Made by a program: the position numbers and the translations under genes. From contig NZ_OAOQ01000003.1 in assembly GCF_900207575.1 (NCBI RefSeq), positions 124,001 through 188,000 on the forward strand: a stretch of 64,000 nt of DNA, given 5' to 3'. Below, one piece after another: positions 10,217-19,971 of this stretch. The notes beneath the pieces are model-generated. The model ran no database searches and was not told the origin of the DNA. It saw only the letters and a program-made list of their open reading frames with translations. Within the stretch, counting starts at the first letter, position 1. Every line of letters starts with the position of its first letter. Source of the DNA: Cereibacter ovatus. Its GTDB lineage: Bacteria > Pseudomonadota > Alphaproteobacteria > Rhodobacterales > Rhodobacteraceae.

Positions 10217-11311
10217 CTAGCCCTGCGTCGGCTGACCGGCCGCACTCGTGCCGGGCACAAGCCGCCCGCCGGGTTTCGGTCGCTGCGCCGTCGGGTGGAT
10301 CTGCTCGGTCGGGCACAGCAGAAGCGGGCGGCGGGCGCGCCACAGGAACAGCTTGCCCCAGCCGGCAAACATGCTGGTCATCGGCGCCTCGGCATCGCAG
10401 GGAAACCGCGTGCGCCAGTCGTCGGGCAGGCGCAGGCCGCAGTGCTGCGCCCGATCCAGCATCCAGACCAGCGGGATGTTCGACAGCAACCGCGAGCCGC
10501 CCCGCTCGCCCAGAACCTGCCCGCCCACATCGCCATGGCCACCACGGAACCAGACCTGCTGAACGATCTGACCGTGATAGGGGTAATCCCACAGCACCGG
10601 ATCGAACACGCGGCGCGTCTCATCCATTGCAAGTGCATGAAAACCATGGCGCACGCTGCGGCCAAGGCGATGGTTATGAAAGGCGTGACGATCCTCGGTC
10701 AGGCGCCACATCACCGGCAGCCGCAGGCCCAGCGCCTTCACGGTATCAAAGATGCCCACCATCTCGATCCCGACATGGGCGTGGCAGAACCTGCGCGAAA
10801 ACGCCCGCGCGGGGGGGCGGTCCGGCCCCATCTCATAGTGGCGCCACGCCAGTTGCACCGCACGCTCGGTGGCTTCTTCCCGCCGCAACAGGCCGACGCG
10901 GTCGATCACCCCGGCCAGCGAGCGCACGGCATAGGCCCCGCGCGAATAGCCGAACAGGAAGATCCGGTCGCCCGGCTGATAATGCGAGGCAAGATAGCCA
11001 TAGGCCCGCCGGATCTGACGGTTCAGCCCCCTGCCCTGCACCAGATCCCCGATGCGCAGCCAGCCGCCCCATTGCAGCCCCGGTTCGTAATAGATCGTGC
11101 GATGAACCGAGCGGCGCCCCTCGCGCAGCAGCTTGAATATCTGGCCGACATTGGTTTCACACCCCGGTTCCAGCGTCGAACAGGTGCCGTCCAGCAGGAT
11201 GACGTGATCGACCGGCCCCCGCCGCCCACCCTGCGCCGGCGGCGTCGCGGGTTCGGTCGCGACCGTGGGGTGAAGCCGCAGCCAGTGGCGAAAGCGCCAG
11301 ATCACCGACAT
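10217..11311 (-). CDS. DUF2235 family alpha/beta-hydrolase-like protein
   Basis: The family (phospholipase effector Tle1-like, DUF2235) contains predicted serine hydrolases; the substrate here is unknown. From the ATG at 11311 the product is 364 residues, beginning MSVIWRFRHW; an in-frame ATG at 11386 would add 25. The nucleophile elbow is GYSRGAY, with DHVILLDGT near the N-terminus and a later GHGDVGG that fits the expected acid/His region. It has no signal peptide. No type VI secretion genes or immunity gene are nearby, so an effector role is not supported. It is a stand-alone gene, convergent with gltA. Confidence 0.7.
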   Translation of the reverse strand: MSVIWRFRHWLRLHPTVATEPATPPAQGGRRGPVDHVILLDGTCSTLEPGCETNVGQIFKLLREGRRSVHRTIYYEPGLQWGGWLRIGDLVQGRGLNRQIRRAYGYLASHYQPGDRIFLFGYSRGAYAVRSLAGVIDRVGLLRREEATERAVQLAWRHYEMGPDRPPARAFSRRFCHAHVGIEMVGIFDTVKALGLRLPVMWRLTEDRHAFHNHRLGRSVRHGFHALAMDETRRVFDPVLWDYPYHGQIVQQVWFRGGHGDVGGQVLGERGGSRLLSNIPLVWMLDRAQHCGLRLPDDWRTRFPCDAEAPMTSMFAGWGKLFLWRARRPLLLCPTEQIHPTAQRPKPGGRLVPGTSAAGQPTQG

Positions 11312-11401
11312 GGCCCACCCCCCGGCATCTGCCGCGAAAGGGCGCTGGACCGCACGAACTGGGAAAGCATGACCATGAGAGTCCATCCACTGTTACATGG
11401 A

Positions 11402-11442
11402 ACAAAAAGGTAGATCCCGGCGGAACGGTTCCAGCCGGGATC
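11402..11442 (-). terminator. Terminator after the decarboxylase gene
   Basis: Read on the minus strand, GATCCCGGC (11442-11434) pairs with GCCGGGATC (11421-11413), followed shortly by TTTTT near 11407-11403. It lies 27 bases after the decarboxylase stop. Confidence 0.8.
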
Positions 11443-11468
11443 CAGACTCTCACAGCCGAGTGAATACT

Positions 11469-12614
11469 TTACAACTTAAGCGAGAGAACCGTCGCCATGC
11501 TGAGATCGCCGAACCCGTTGAAGCGGGTGTTGGTCGCGGCAGAATAGGCGCCGAGTCCCTGAAACAGCAGGAAGTCACCTTCGGCCACATCCGCCGACAG
11601 CGGCAACTCGCCCGGCAGCCGGTCCACCGAATCGCAGGTCGGCCCGAAGATGATGCGGTCGCGCGTCTCGCCCTTGCGCAGGCGGCCCTCGGGCGACATC
11701 ACCTCGACCCGGTCGATCACCCCGATCAGCGGCAGTTCCGCCAGCGAGCCATAGACGCCATCGTTCAGGAACACATGCTGATCGTCGCGCACCGCCTTGA
11801 TGCGGGCCGCAAGGGTGAAGGCGTCGGCACAGATGCCGCGGCCCGGTTCGCAGACCAGCAGCGGACGGGCGTCACCGAACGCTTCGTCGGTCACGCGGTC
11901 GATCAGATGGAAGATCGCTTCCAGTTCCGGTTCGACCCCGTGCAGACGGTGCGAGGGGAAGCCGCCGCCGACGTTCAGCCGGGCGATGGTCACACCCGCG
12001 TCGCGGCCGATCTCGGCGGCGGTGCGGATGTAGGTCTCCCATGCGGCGGGATCGGTGCATTGCGTGCCGGGGTGGAAGGTCAGCGACGGGACAAAGCCCG
12101 CATCGGCCGCCTGCTTCAACAACGCGACCGCCAGTTCGACCGTCGCGCCGAATTTGGCGCCGAAGTTGTAGGCCGCCCCCGACACCGGCAGCTTGAAGCG
12201 AACCGAGATCTCGCAGCCTTCGGCCGGGACCATCTCGATCAGCTTGGCCAGTTCCGACGTCGAGTCGACCGACCAGCTTTTCACGCCCATCTCGACCGCG
12301 GCGGCGATTTCCGACCGCGCCCGCACCGGGTTGTTGTAATGCAGCGCCGCATCCGGCGCGATCCGGCGGATCATGCGGATCTCGGCCGGCGAGGCCACGT
12401 CATATCCCCGCACCCCGGCCGCGGCCAGGTTCTCGATCACCACCTCTTCGGGGTTCGATTTCACCGCATAGGTGACCATGCCCGGAAAGCCGTCGATGAA
12501 ACGGCGGGCGGTCGCCTGCAGCACCGCGGGCGAGAAGAACAGCACCGGCGTCTCGGGAGAGATCGCGCGGAGATATTCGGCGGGGTTTGTCCAGATCGTT
12601 TTCGAGAGTCCCAT
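11469..12614 (-). CDS. Lysine/ornithine decarboxylase, fold-type III PLP enzyme
   Basis: Predicted to decarboxylate ornithine and/or lysine to putrescine or cadaverine. It is a 381-residue alanine-racemase-fold enzyme of the eukaryotic-like ODC/DAP decarboxylase family. The PLP lysine is Lys52 in YAVKSNP. The glycine-rich phosphate-binding loop is NVGGGFPSH, and the catalytic cysteine is Cys327 in GPTCDSVD. The ATG at 12614 has GGAAA upstream. It is divergent from an Lrp-type regulator, which suggests amino-acid-responsive control. Sequence alone does not decide between lysine, ornithine or both. Confidence 0.85.
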   Translation of the reverse strand: MGLSKTIWTNPAEYLRAISPETPVLFFSPAVLQATARRFIDGFPGMVTYAVKSNPEEVVIENLAAAGVRGYDVASPAEIRMIRRIAPDAALHYNNPVRARSEIAAAVEMGVKSWSVDSTSELAKLIEMVPAEGCEISVRFKLPVSGAAYNFGAKFGATVELAVALLKQAADAGFVPSLTFHPGTQCTDPAAWETYIRTAAEIGRDAGVTIARLNVGGGFPSHRLHGVEPELEAIFHLIDRVTDEAFGDARPLLVCEPGRGICADAFTLAARIKAVRDDQHVFLNDGVYGSLAELPLIGVIDRVEVMSPEGRLRKGETRDRIIFGPTCDSVDRLPGELPLSADVAEGDFLLFQGLGAYSAATNTRFNGFGDLSMATVLSLKL

Positions 12615-12740
12615 CGGCGTTTCCTTTCGGCCAACAAGACGCAAGCCCTCTGCCCGACATACGGGGAGTGGGAGGCACCTGCGCGGTTTCGACAAACCAG
12701 GCCAGGTGCGTATGAGCCGCCCTTTTCCTGCAACAAAGGA

Positions 12741-12803
12741 TGCCTCATTTGGGGCACAAATCCACCGATCAAAAGAGTTGATATGCCGTGTTTTTTCGGC
12801 ATA
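12741..12803. promoter_or_regulatory. Cluster of three palindromes between decarboxylase and Lrp genes
   Basis: Three inverted repeats follow one another: TGCC-N8-GGCA (12741-12756), ATCAA-N5-TTGAT (12768-12782) and TATGCCG-N8-CGGCATA (12782-12803). The middle one is a perfect 15-bp dyad, the usual size for Lrp/AsnC operators. The region is AT-rich compared with its surroundings and lies between divergent start codons. Binding by the neighbouring regulator is inferred. Confidence 0.6.
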
Positions 12804-12828
12804 ATGACGAAAACTCCGGTCAATATGT

Positions 12829-13260
12829 ATGGATGAACTCGACAGAAACATTCTTGGAATCCTCGGGGCCGATGCACGGACCTCGGTTGCCACGCTCGCG
12901 CGGCGGTTGAAGGTCGCGCGGTCGACGATTCAGGCCCGGCTGGAACGGCTGGAGACGTCTGGCGTGATCGCCGGCTACACGCTGAAGCTGGGCGACGAGG
13001 CGCGACAGGGCCGGCTGCGCGCCTCGGTTCTCTTGACGATCGAGCCGCGGACGCAGCCTGCGATCCTGACCCGGCTGAAGGCCATCGCCGAGGTCGAGAA
13101 GGTGTTCACCACATCGGGCCGGTTCGATCTGCTGTTGCAGATCGCGGCGCCCTCGACCCAGGTTCTGGACCAGGTGCTGGACGAGGTCGGGGCCATGACC
13201 GGGGTAAAAAGTTCCGAAAGCCTGATCCATCTTTCGACCCGGATCGACCGCGCCGTGTGA
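12829..13260 (+). CDS. Lrp/AsnC family transcriptional regulator
   Basis: A 143-residue regulator with an N-terminal winged helix-turn-helix (about residues 4-50, including [20 protein letters not shown]) and a C-terminal RAM ligand-binding domain (about 65-140). Such proteins form octamers or dimers that sense amino acids. It is divergent from the decarboxylase, so that gene is the most likely target, with lysine or ornithine as possible ligands. The ribosome-binding site is weak. Confidence 0.88.
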   Translation: MDELDRNILGILGADARTSVATLARRLKVARSTIQARLERLETSGVIAGYTLKLGDEARQGRLRASVLLTIEPRTQPAILTRLKAIAEVEKVFTTSGRFDLLLQIAAPSTQVLDQVLDEVGAMTGVKSSESLIHLSTRIDRAV

Positions 13261-13321
13261 TGAGGCTTGGCCTCGGGCCGCGGCTTGGATAGACCGGGTT
13301 CAACAGATACGGGGCCGCAAC

Positions 13322-16285
13322 ATGCCGATGGAAAAGACCTTCAACGCCGCCGAAGCCGAAGCCCGGCTTTACGCCGAATGGGAAAAGGCCGGCGCCTTCC
13401 GCGCGGGCGCGAATGCCTCGCGCCCGGAAACCTTCTGCATCATGATCCCGCCGCCGAACGTGACGGGCTCTCTGCACATGGGTCACGCCTTCAACAACAC
13501 GTTGCAGGACATCCTGACCCGCTGGCACCGGATGCGCGGCTTTGACACGCTGTGGCAGCCTGGCCAGGATCATGCCGGGATCGCCACGCAAATGGTGGTG
13601 GAACGCGAACTGGCCAAGGCCGGCGCCCCCACCCGCCGCGAAATGGGCCGCGAGGCATTCCTGGAAAAGGTCTGGGAATGGAAAGAGCAGTCCGGCGGCA
13701 CCATCATCAACCAGTTGAAACGGCTGGGCGCGTCCTGCGACTGGTCGCGCAACGCCTTCACCATGGATGCGCATTTCCAGCGCGCGGTGCTGAAGGTGTT
13801 CGTCGATCTGTATGAAAAGGGCTTCATCTACCGCGGCAAGCGGCTGGTGAACTGGGATCCCCACTTCGAGACCGCGATCTCGGATCTGGAAGTGGAACAG
13901 GTCGAGGTGAACGGCGCGATGTGGCGCCTGCGCTACCCGCTGGCCGATGGCGCCACCTACCGCCACCCGGTGACCTTCGACGAAACCGATACCCCCATCG
14001 ACTGGGAGGATCGCGACTATCTGACCGTGGCCACCACCCGGCCCGAAACCATGCTGGGCGATACCGGCATCGCGGTGAATCCGGCCGACGAACGCTATGC
14101 CCATCTGATCGGCAAAGAGGTGATCCTGCCGCTGGTCGGTCGCCGTATCCCCATCGTGGCCGATGATTACGCCGACCCGACAAAGGGCACCGGCGCGGTG
14201 AAGATCACGCCGGCGCATGATTTCAACGACTGGGGCGTGGGCCAACGCACCGGACTGCGCGCGATCAGCGTGATGACCGGCCGCGCGACGATGTATCTCG
14301 CCGACAACCCCGATTTTCTTGACGGCTGCACGCCCTCGGACGAGGCGCTGGCCCTTGACGGCCTGGACCGCTACGAGGCGCGCAAACGCATCGTGGATCT
14401 GGCCGAGGCGCAGGGCTGGCTCGACGGGATCGACCCGGACAAGCACATGGTCCCGCATGGCGACCGCTCGAAGGTCGCGATCGAGCCGATGCTGACCGAC
14501 CAGTGGTTCGTCGATACCGCCAGGATCGTGCAGCCCGCCATCGACGCGGTGCGCGATGGCCGCACCCGGATTCTGCCCGAGCGCGACGCCAAGACTTACT
14601 TCCACTGGCTGGAAAACATCGAGCCGTGGTGCATCAGCCGTCAGCTCTGGTGGGGGCACCAGATCCCGGTCTGGTATGGTCTCGATGTCTGGCCTGCGGG
14701 CTTTGACGACGACGGCGACGACACGCTGGACGAAGTCGAAATCTTCGAATTGCTGGAAGACGGCGCCTTCAACCATGCCGATCCGGTCCACCATTGCGCG
14801 CCCGATTTCGACGGCGTCAGCGACAAGTTCCTCGATGACATCGCCTCGCTGCCCGCACCGCTGAACCACGCCCGCGTGGTCGAGGTGGCCGACCGCGCCG
14901 CCGCCATCGACCTGCTGGCGCAGTCGCTGGCCGATTACAACATCAGCCAGGACCCGACCCATCTGGTCTATCCGGTCTGGCGCGATGCCGATGTGCTCGA
15001 CACCTGGTTCTCGTCGGGGCTGTGGCCGATCGGCACGCTGGGCTGGCCCGAAGATACCGCCGAACTGGCGCGCTACTTCCCCACCAGCACCCTGATCACC
15101 GGCTTTGACATCATCTTCTTCTGGGTCGCCCGGATGATGATGATGCAACTGGCCGTGGTGGGTCAGGTGCCCTTCAGCACGGTCTATGTCCACGCCCTCG
15201 TCCGCGACGAAAAGGGCAAGAAGATGTCCAAGTCGCTGGGCAACGTGCTTGACCCGCTGGAACTGATCGACGAATTCGGCGCCGATGCCGTGCGCTTCAC
15301 CCTGACGGCAATGGCCGCGATGGGCCGCGACCTGAAACTGTCCACCCAGCGCATCGCCGGCTACCGCAACTTCGGCACCAAACTCTGGAACGCCTGCCGC
15401 TTTGCCGAAATGAACGGCGTCTGGGAAGGCCACACCACGCGAACCGAACCGCCGCAGGCCAGCGCCACGGTGAACCGCTGGATCATCGGGGAAACCGGCC
15501 GCGTCCGCGAAGAGGTCGACACAGCCCTGGCCGCCTACCGTTTCGACGCCGCCGCCAACGCACTTTACGCCTTCGTCTGGGGCAAGGTCTGCGACTGGTA
15601 TGTGGAATTCTCGAAACCGCTGTTCGACACCGAAGCCGCCGCCGAAACCCGCGCCACCATGGCCTGGGTGCTGGATCAGTGCATGATCCTGCTGCACCCG
15701 ATCATGCCCTTCGTGACCGAAGAGCTCTGGGCCACCACCGGCACCCGCGCGAAGATGCTGGTCCACACCGATTGGCCCGGCTTCGGCGCCGACCTCATCG
15801 ATCCTGCCGCCGACGCCGAAATGACCTGGGTCATCGCCCTGATCGAGGACATCCGCTCGGCCCGCGCCCAGGTCCGCGTGCCGGCCGCACTGAAACTGCC
15901 GGTGCTGCAAATCGCTCTCGACCAGAACGGCCGCGCGGCGCTTGCCCGCAACATGGCGCTGATCCTGCGCCTCGCCCGGCTGGACGGCGTGACGGAAGCC
16001 GCAACTCCCCCCAAAGGCTCCCTCACCATCGCGGTGGAAGGCGGCAGCTTCGCCATCCCGCTGGAAGGCGTGATCGACATCGCGGCCGAGAAATCCCGCC
16101 TCGCGAAAACGCTGGAAAAGCTGGAAAAGGACATGGCCGGCCTGCGCGGCAGACTGTCGAACCCGGCCTTCGTCGCCTCGGCCCCGGAAGAGGTGGTGGA
16201 CGAAGCCCGCACCCGCCTCGAACAAGGCGAGGACGAGGCCGCCAAACTCGGCGACGCCCTCGCCCGCCTCTCGGAAATCGCCTGA
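13322..16285 (+). CDS. valS: Valyl-tRNA synthetase
   Basis: Charges valine tRNA and edits mischarged threonine. The 987-residue class I enzyme has the HIGH motif in [13 protein letters not shown] near residue 55, an inserted CP1 editing domain with [11 protein letters not shown] near 240, the KMSKS loop in [11 protein letters not shown] near 640, the anticodon-binding helices, and a C-terminal coiled coil from about residue 920. Length and order are normal. It is followed by two hairpins. Confidence 0.97.
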   Translation: MPMEKTFNAAEAEARLYAEWEKAGAFRAGANASRPETFCIMIPPPNVTGSLHMGHAFNNTLQDILTRWHRMRGFDTLWQPGQDHAGIATQMVVERELAKAGAPTRREMGREAFLEKVWEWKEQSGGTIINQLKRLGASCDWSRNAFTMDAHFQRAVLKVFVDLYEKGFIYRGKRLVNWDPHFETAISDLEVEQVEVNGAMWRLRYPLADGATYRHPVTFDETDTPIDWEDRDYLTVATTRPETMLGDTGIAVNPADERYAHLIGKEVILPLVGRRIPIVADDYADPTKGTGAVKITPAHDFNDWGVGQRTGLRAISVMTGRATMYLADNPDFLDGCTPSDEALALDGLDRYEARKRIVDLAEAQGWLDGIDPDKHMVPHGDRSKVAIEPMLTDQWFVDTARIVQPAIDAVRDGRTRILPERDAKTYFHWLENIEPWCISRQLWWGHQIPVWYGLDVWPAGFDDDGDDTLDEVEIFELLEDGAFNHADPVHHCAPDFDGVSDKFLDDIASLPAPLNHARVVEVADRAAAIDLLAQSLADYNISQDPTHLVYPVWRDADVLDTWFSSGLWPIGTLGWPEDTAELARYFPTSTLITGFDIIFFWVARMMMMQLAVVGQVPFSTVYVHALVRDEKGKKMSKSLGNVLDPLELIDEFGADAVRFTLTAMAAMGRDLKLSTQRIAGYRNFGTKLWNACRFAEMNGVWEGHTTRTEPPQASATVNRWIIGETGRVREEVDTALAAYRFDAAANALYAFVWGKVCDWYVEFSKPLFDTEAAAETRATMAWVLDQCMILLHPIMPFVTEELWATTGTRAKMLVHTDWPGFGADLIDPAADAEMTWVIALIEDIRSARAQVRVPAALKLPVLQIALDQNGRAALARNMALILRLARLDGVTEAATPPKGSLTIAVEGGSFAIPLEGVIDIAAEKSRLAKTLEKLEKDMAGLRGRLSNPAFVASAPEEVVDEARTRLEQGEDEAAKLGDALARLSEIA

Positions 16286-16287
16286 CA

Positions 16288-16357
16288 GCAGGGGTGCCGC
16301 GCGCCCCTGCCCTGAATAACCGACAAGACCACAAAGGGGCCCGGCACCGGACCCCTT
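16288..16357 (+). terminator. Two hairpins after valS
   Basis: GCAGGGG (16288-16294) pairs with CCCCTGC (16304-16310) immediately after the valS stop. AAGGGG (16334-16339) plus CCGG pairs with CCGG plus CCCCTT (16341-16357), followed by a pyrimidine-rich stretch. Either could end valS transcription; neither has a clean U-run. Confidence 0.5.
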
Positions 16358-16359
16358 CC

Positions 16360-16430
16360 TTCATTCTGGCCCAAATATCCTCGGGGGGAGGCCCGGCTTC
16401 CAGCCGGGCCGGGGGGCAGACAGCCCCCCG
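16360..16430 (-). repeat. Hairpin-plus-core intergenic repeat, copy 1
   Basis: Read on the minus strand, this is a hairpin CGGGGGGC-TGTCT-GCCCCCCG (16430-16410), a second hairpin GCCCGGCT-GGA-AGCCGGGC (16409-16391), and the core GGATATTTGGGCCAGAATGA (from 16380 down). It lies 75 bases after the stop of the lytic transglycosylase gene. The outer hairpin and core match copy 3 base for base. Confidence 0.8.
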
Positions 16431-16505
16431 CTCCACCGCCGGAACCGGGATCAGACCGCCCGATCCGCCCCCCACGGGTGACACATCACCCGGCCAGAAC
16501 AGCGA

Positions 16506-17096
16506 TCAGCTTTCCACCGCACAATAGGGCTGCGAGCGCGTCCAGGCCGCCATCTCGGCCCGTTTGGCATCATTGCGGAACGGCGCCCAGTCGCGCCCCA
16601 GCCCAAGCCGGCCATTCCCGGCCACCATATTGTCCCGGCCCACCTGCCTGGCCGCGATCCGTACCGCGCAGGACAGGTTCTGTGCCCCGTCTTTCAGCGC
16701 GCCGACATTGGTCGCCGCACAGCCATGCGCCCGCGCGGTCTGCGGCGCGATCTGCGTCAGCCCGATCCAGCGCCCGCCGCCGCCCGACGCCTGCGGGTTC
16801 CAGGTGCTTTCATGCTTGGCCAGCGCCGACAGGATCCCGCTCCAGAACGCGCGCCGCTCGTCGGGGGTGGCATCGGGATAGCCCGGGCACCACTGCCCGA
16901 TGTCGCGCGGAACGATGTCGGTCAGCGCCTCGTCGCGGCTTTCCACCGCCATCAGCGTCCGCTGCGTCCAGATCTCGGCTTCCGGCCGGTGGTCCCACCG
17001 CATCACCGGCAGGGTATCGACAGGGGTGCGGGCCTCGCCGCAGGAAATCGGCAGCGCAAGCATCAGGCCAAGCAGGACCACGGAACGGACACTCAT
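16506..17096 (-). CDS. Lytic transglycosylase-like protein, SLT fold, exported
   Basis: A 196-residue predicted peptidoglycan-cleaving enzyme. Residues 1-20 form a hydrophobic signal peptide ending LPISCG; this is not a good lipobox, so ordinary Sec cleavage is more likely. The lysozyme-like domain has the catalytic glutamate Glu96 in AKHESTWNP and the supporting segments [15 protein letters not shown] and NLSCAVRIA. It is divergent from gatB and convergent with valS. No binding domain is present, so it may be a small housekeeping autolysin. Confidence 0.75.
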   Translation of the reverse strand: MSVRSVVLLGLMLALPISCGEARTPVDTLPVMRWDHRPEAEIWTQRTLMAVESRDEALTDIVPRDIGQWCPGYPDATPDERRAFWSGILSALAKHESTWNPQASGGGGRWIGLTQIAPQTARAHGCAATNVGALKDGAQNLSCAVRIAARQVGRDNMVAGNGRLGLGRDWAPFRNDAKRAEMAAWTRSQPYCAVES

Positions 17097-17261
17097 CGAA
17101 AAACCTTTGGCGGCACCGCATCCTGTTGCGGCCCGCGGGTTGTGCGGGCGCCGGCGGATTCGAACAACCCGTTCGTCGGGATGTCAGCGAGACTTCGCCA
17201 CCCCATCCCTTGCCCTCTGGCGGTTCCCCGCCTAGAAACGCCCAGCGACCGGAGGTGCCCC

Positions 17262-18773
17262 ATGCTCGACCTGACCTATGAAGCCCCGAAACCCAAGGTG
17301 ATCGCCGGGGCCAAGCACGACTGGGAACTGGTGATCGGGATGGAGATCCACGCCCAGGTCTCATCGAACGCCAAGCTGTTCTCGGGCGCCTCGACCGCCT
17401 TCGGGGCGGAACCGAACTCGAACGTCTCGTTCGTCGATTGCGCGATGCCGGGGATGCTGCCGGTCATCAACGAATTCTGCGTGGCGCAGGCGGTGCGCAC
17501 CGGCCTTGGCCTGAAGGCGCGGATCAACCTGTTCTCGGCCTTTGACCGCAAGAATTACTTCTACCCCGACCTGCCGCAGGGCTATCAGATCAGCCAGCTT
17601 TACCACCCCATCGTGGGCGAGGGCGAAGTTCTGGTGGAACTGGCCCCCGGCATCGCGCGGCTGGTGCGGATCGAACGCATCCATCTGGAACAGGACGCCG
17701 GCAAGTCGATCCACGACATGGACCCGAACCTGTCCTTTGTCGATTTCAACCGCACCGGCGTCGCCCTGATGGAGATCGTCAGCCGCCCCGACCTGCGCGG
17801 CCCCGAGGAGGCGGCCGCCTATGTCGCCAAGCTGCGCCAGATCCTGCGCTATCTGGGCACCTGCGACGGCAACATGCAGAACGGCAACCTGCGCGCCGAC
17901 GTCAACGTGTCGGTCTGCCGTCCCGGCGATTACGAACGCTATCAGGCGACGCAGGACTTCGGCCATCTGGGAACGCGCTGCGAAATCAAGAACATGAACT
18001 CGATGCGGTTCATTCAGCAGGCCATCGACTACGAGGCGCGGCGCCAGATCGCCATATTGGAAGACGGCGGCAAGGTGGTGCAGGAAACCCGCCTTTACGA
18101 TCCAGACCGCGGCGAGACCCGCTCGATGCGGTCCAAGGAAGAAGCGCATGACTACCGCTATTTCCCCGACCCCGACCTGCTGCCGCTGGAGATCGAACAG
18201 GACTGGGTGGACGATATCGCCGCCTCGATGCCGGAACTGCCGGATGCCAAGAAGGCCCGCTTCATGGCCGATTATGGCGTGACGGATTACGATGCCAACG
18301 TGCTGACCGCGGAACTGGATGCCGCGGCCTTCTTCGAATCGGTGGCGGCGGGCCGCGATGGCAAGCAGGCGGCGAACTGGGTCATCAACGAATTGTTCGG
18401 CCGGCTGAACAAGCAGGGCCTGACGATTGCGGAAACCCCGGTGACGGCGGCGCAACTGGGCGGGATTCTCGACCTGATCGCCAGCGGCGAAATCTCGGGC
18501 AAGATGGCCAAGGATCTGTTCGAAATCATCTGGACCGACGGCGGCGACCCGGCCGAGGTGGCCGCCGCGCGCGGCATGAAGCAGGTGACCGATACCGGCG
18601 CCATCGAGGTCGCGGTCGACGAGATCATCGCCGCCAACCCGGCGCAGGTGGAAAAGGCCAAGGCCAATCCGAAACTTGCGGGCTGGTTCGTCGGTCAGGT
18701 CATCAAGGCCACCGGCGGCAAGGCCAACCCCGCCGCCGTGAACGAGATCGTGGCAAAGAAACTGGGGCTTTGA
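17262..18773 (+). CDS. gatB: Aspartyl/glutamyl-tRNA amidotransferase subunit B
   Basis: The GatCAB subunit that phosphorylates Glu-tRNA(Gln) or Asp-tRNA(Asn) before amidation. The ATG at 17262 has GGAGG at 17251-17255 and gives 503 residues. The kinase-like cradle domain contains [17 protein letters not shown]; a helical domain and the C-terminal YqeY-like tRNA-binding tail follow (about residue 350 onward). gatA and gatC are not adjacent, as is common in this group. Confidence 0.96.
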   Translation: MLDLTYEAPKPKVIAGAKHDWELVIGMEIHAQVSSNAKLFSGASTAFGAEPNSNVSFVDCAMPGMLPVINEFCVAQAVRTGLGLKARINLFSAFDRKNYFYPDLPQGYQISQLYHPIVGEGEVLVELAPGIARLVRIERIHLEQDAGKSIHDMDPNLSFVDFNRTGVALMEIVSRPDLRGPEEAAAYVAKLRQILRYLGTCDGNMQNGNLRADVNVSVCRPGDYERYQATQDFGHLGTRCEIKNMNSMRFIQQAIDYEARRQIAILEDGGKVVQETRLYDPDRGETRSMRSKEEAHDYRYFPDPDLLPLEIEQDWVDDIAASMPELPDAKKARFMADYGVTDYDANVLTAELDAAAFFESVAAGRDGKQAANWVINELFGRLNKQGLTIAETPVTAAQLGGILDLIASGEISGKMAKDLFEIIWTDGGDPAEVAAARGMKQVTDTGAIEVAVDEIIAANPAQVEKAKANPKLAGWFVGQVIKATGGKANPAAVNEIVAKKLGL

Positions 18774-18779
18774 CCCCTG

Positions 18780-18806
18780 CCCCCCGGCCGCGCGCGCGCC
18801 GGGGGG
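18780..18806. terminator. Bidirectional hairpin between gatB and hisC
   Basis: CCCCCCGGC (18780-18788) pairs with GCCGGGGGG (18798-18806) around a nine-base alternating CG loop. It lies between convergent gatB and hisC and could act on either strand. There is no U-run. Confidence 0.6.
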
Positions 18807-18807
18807 A

Positions 18808-19926
18808 TCAGACGCCGCCCCCCGCCGATGCCGCGGCCAGCGCCTCGGGCAGCGCCTGTGCGAAGGCATCCAGTTCCGCGGCCCGGCCGCAACTGACACG
18901 GATGCAGCGGTCGTGCGGGGCGACGAAGGGCATCCGCACGAAGATGTCCCGATCGATCAGCGCCTTCAGCACGGCGCGGGCGAAGGTGCCGTCGCCGCCA
19001 CAGTCGATGGTGACAAAATTGGTGGCCGAGGGCAGCGGCACCAGCCCGCACCCGCGCGCGATGGCCGCGATCCCCTCGCGCGACAGCGCCACTTGCGTCT
19101 GCACCTCTGCCAGCCAGTCGCGATCGGCCAGCGCCGCCAGCGCGCCCGCCTGCGCGATCCGGCCCACGCCGAAATGGTTGCGCACCTTGTCGAAGGCCGC
19201 GATCAGCGGCGCCGCCGCAATGGCATAGCCCACCCGCAACCCGGCCATGCCATGAGCCTTGGAGAAGGTTCGGAAGCGAATCACCCGCGGATCTTCGGCG
19301 GCGATCTTCGGTGCTGTGCCCTCGGGGGCAAGTTCGACATAGGCTTCGTCCAGCACCAGAAGCGTGCCCGGCGGCAGCGCCTCGATCATGGCCAAGACCG
19401 TGGCGGCAGGGTGATGCGAGCCCATGGGATTGTCGGGATTGGCCAGATAGACCAGTTTCGCGCCAACCTTCCGCGCCATGTCCACCAGCGCCTCGGGGTC
19501 TTCGTGGGGGCCACGGTAAGGCACCTTGTGCAGCACGCCGCCAAAGCCCGCGACATGGAAGCCGAAGGTCGGATAGGCGCCATCGGAGGTCACCACCGGA
19601 TCGCCCGGCGCCACCAGCAGCCGCACAAGGCAGCCCAGCAGCCCGTCGATGCCTTCGCCCACCGTCACATTGGCCGGCGCCACGCCATGATCGGCGGCAA
19701 TGGCCGCGCGCAGCTCGTGGATTTCGGGGTCGCCATACATCCAGACATCGGATGCGGCCAGCGTCATCGCCGCCACCGCCCGCGGCGAGGGGCCGAACAG
19801 GCTTTCATTGGCACCAAGGCGAGCGCGGAACAGGCGGCCGCGGGCGCGTTCCTGCGTCTCGGGGCCGACGAAGGGCACGGTTGCGGGAAGGCTGGCGGCA
19901 AGCGGGGTGTAGCGGGGACCGATCAT
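18808..19926 (-). CDS. hisC: Histidinol-phosphate/aromatic aminotransferase family protein
   Basis: A 372-residue fold-type I PLP aminotransferase. The PLP lysine is Lys223 in FSKAHGMAGLRVGYA; other signatures are ANPDNPMGS near 162-170 and VLDEAYVEL near 191-199. This matches HisC, which makes histidinol phosphate. Closely related enzymes also transaminate phenylalanine or tyrosine precursors, and no other his gene is near, so the physiological substrate is not certain. It is the last of three minus-strand genes (pepN, acyltransferase, hisC), 45 bases after the acyltransferase. Confidence 0.78.
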   Translation of the reverse strand: MIGPRYTPLAASLPATVPFVGPETQERARGRLFRARLGANESLFGPSPRAVAAMTLAASDVWMYGDPEIHELRAAIAADHGVAPANVTVGEGIDGLLGCLVRLLVAPGDPVVTSDGAYPTFGFHVAGFGGVLHKVPYRGPHEDPEALVDMARKVGAKLVYLANPDNPMGSHHPAATVLAMIEALPPGTLLVLDEAYVELAPEGTAPKIAAEDPRVIRFRTFSKAHGMAGLRVGYAIAAAPLIAAFDKVRNHFGVGRIAQAGALAALADRDWLAEVQTQVALSREGIAAIARGCGLVPLPSATNFVTIDCGGDGTFARAVLKALIDRDIFVRMPFVAPHDRCIRVSCGRAAELDAFAQALPEALAAASAGGGV

Positions 19927-19971
19927 GGGCGGATTTGAACGCGATCCTGCGGGCCCGCGCAAGTGTGCCCG

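Noticed and set aside
13106-16225. A very long open frame on the minus strand opposite valS
   Set aside because: valS is unambiguous on the plus strand; the opposite frame lacks motifs and comes from high GC codon use. The same applies to long frames opposite pepN, glcB, hypF, hupS-hupL and the hybrid kinase.
17140-17185. Possible tRNA T-arm on the minus strand (GTTCGAATC within the gatB upstream region)
   Set aside because: The flanking bases do not form a T-stem, and no anticodon arm or acceptor stem could be traced.
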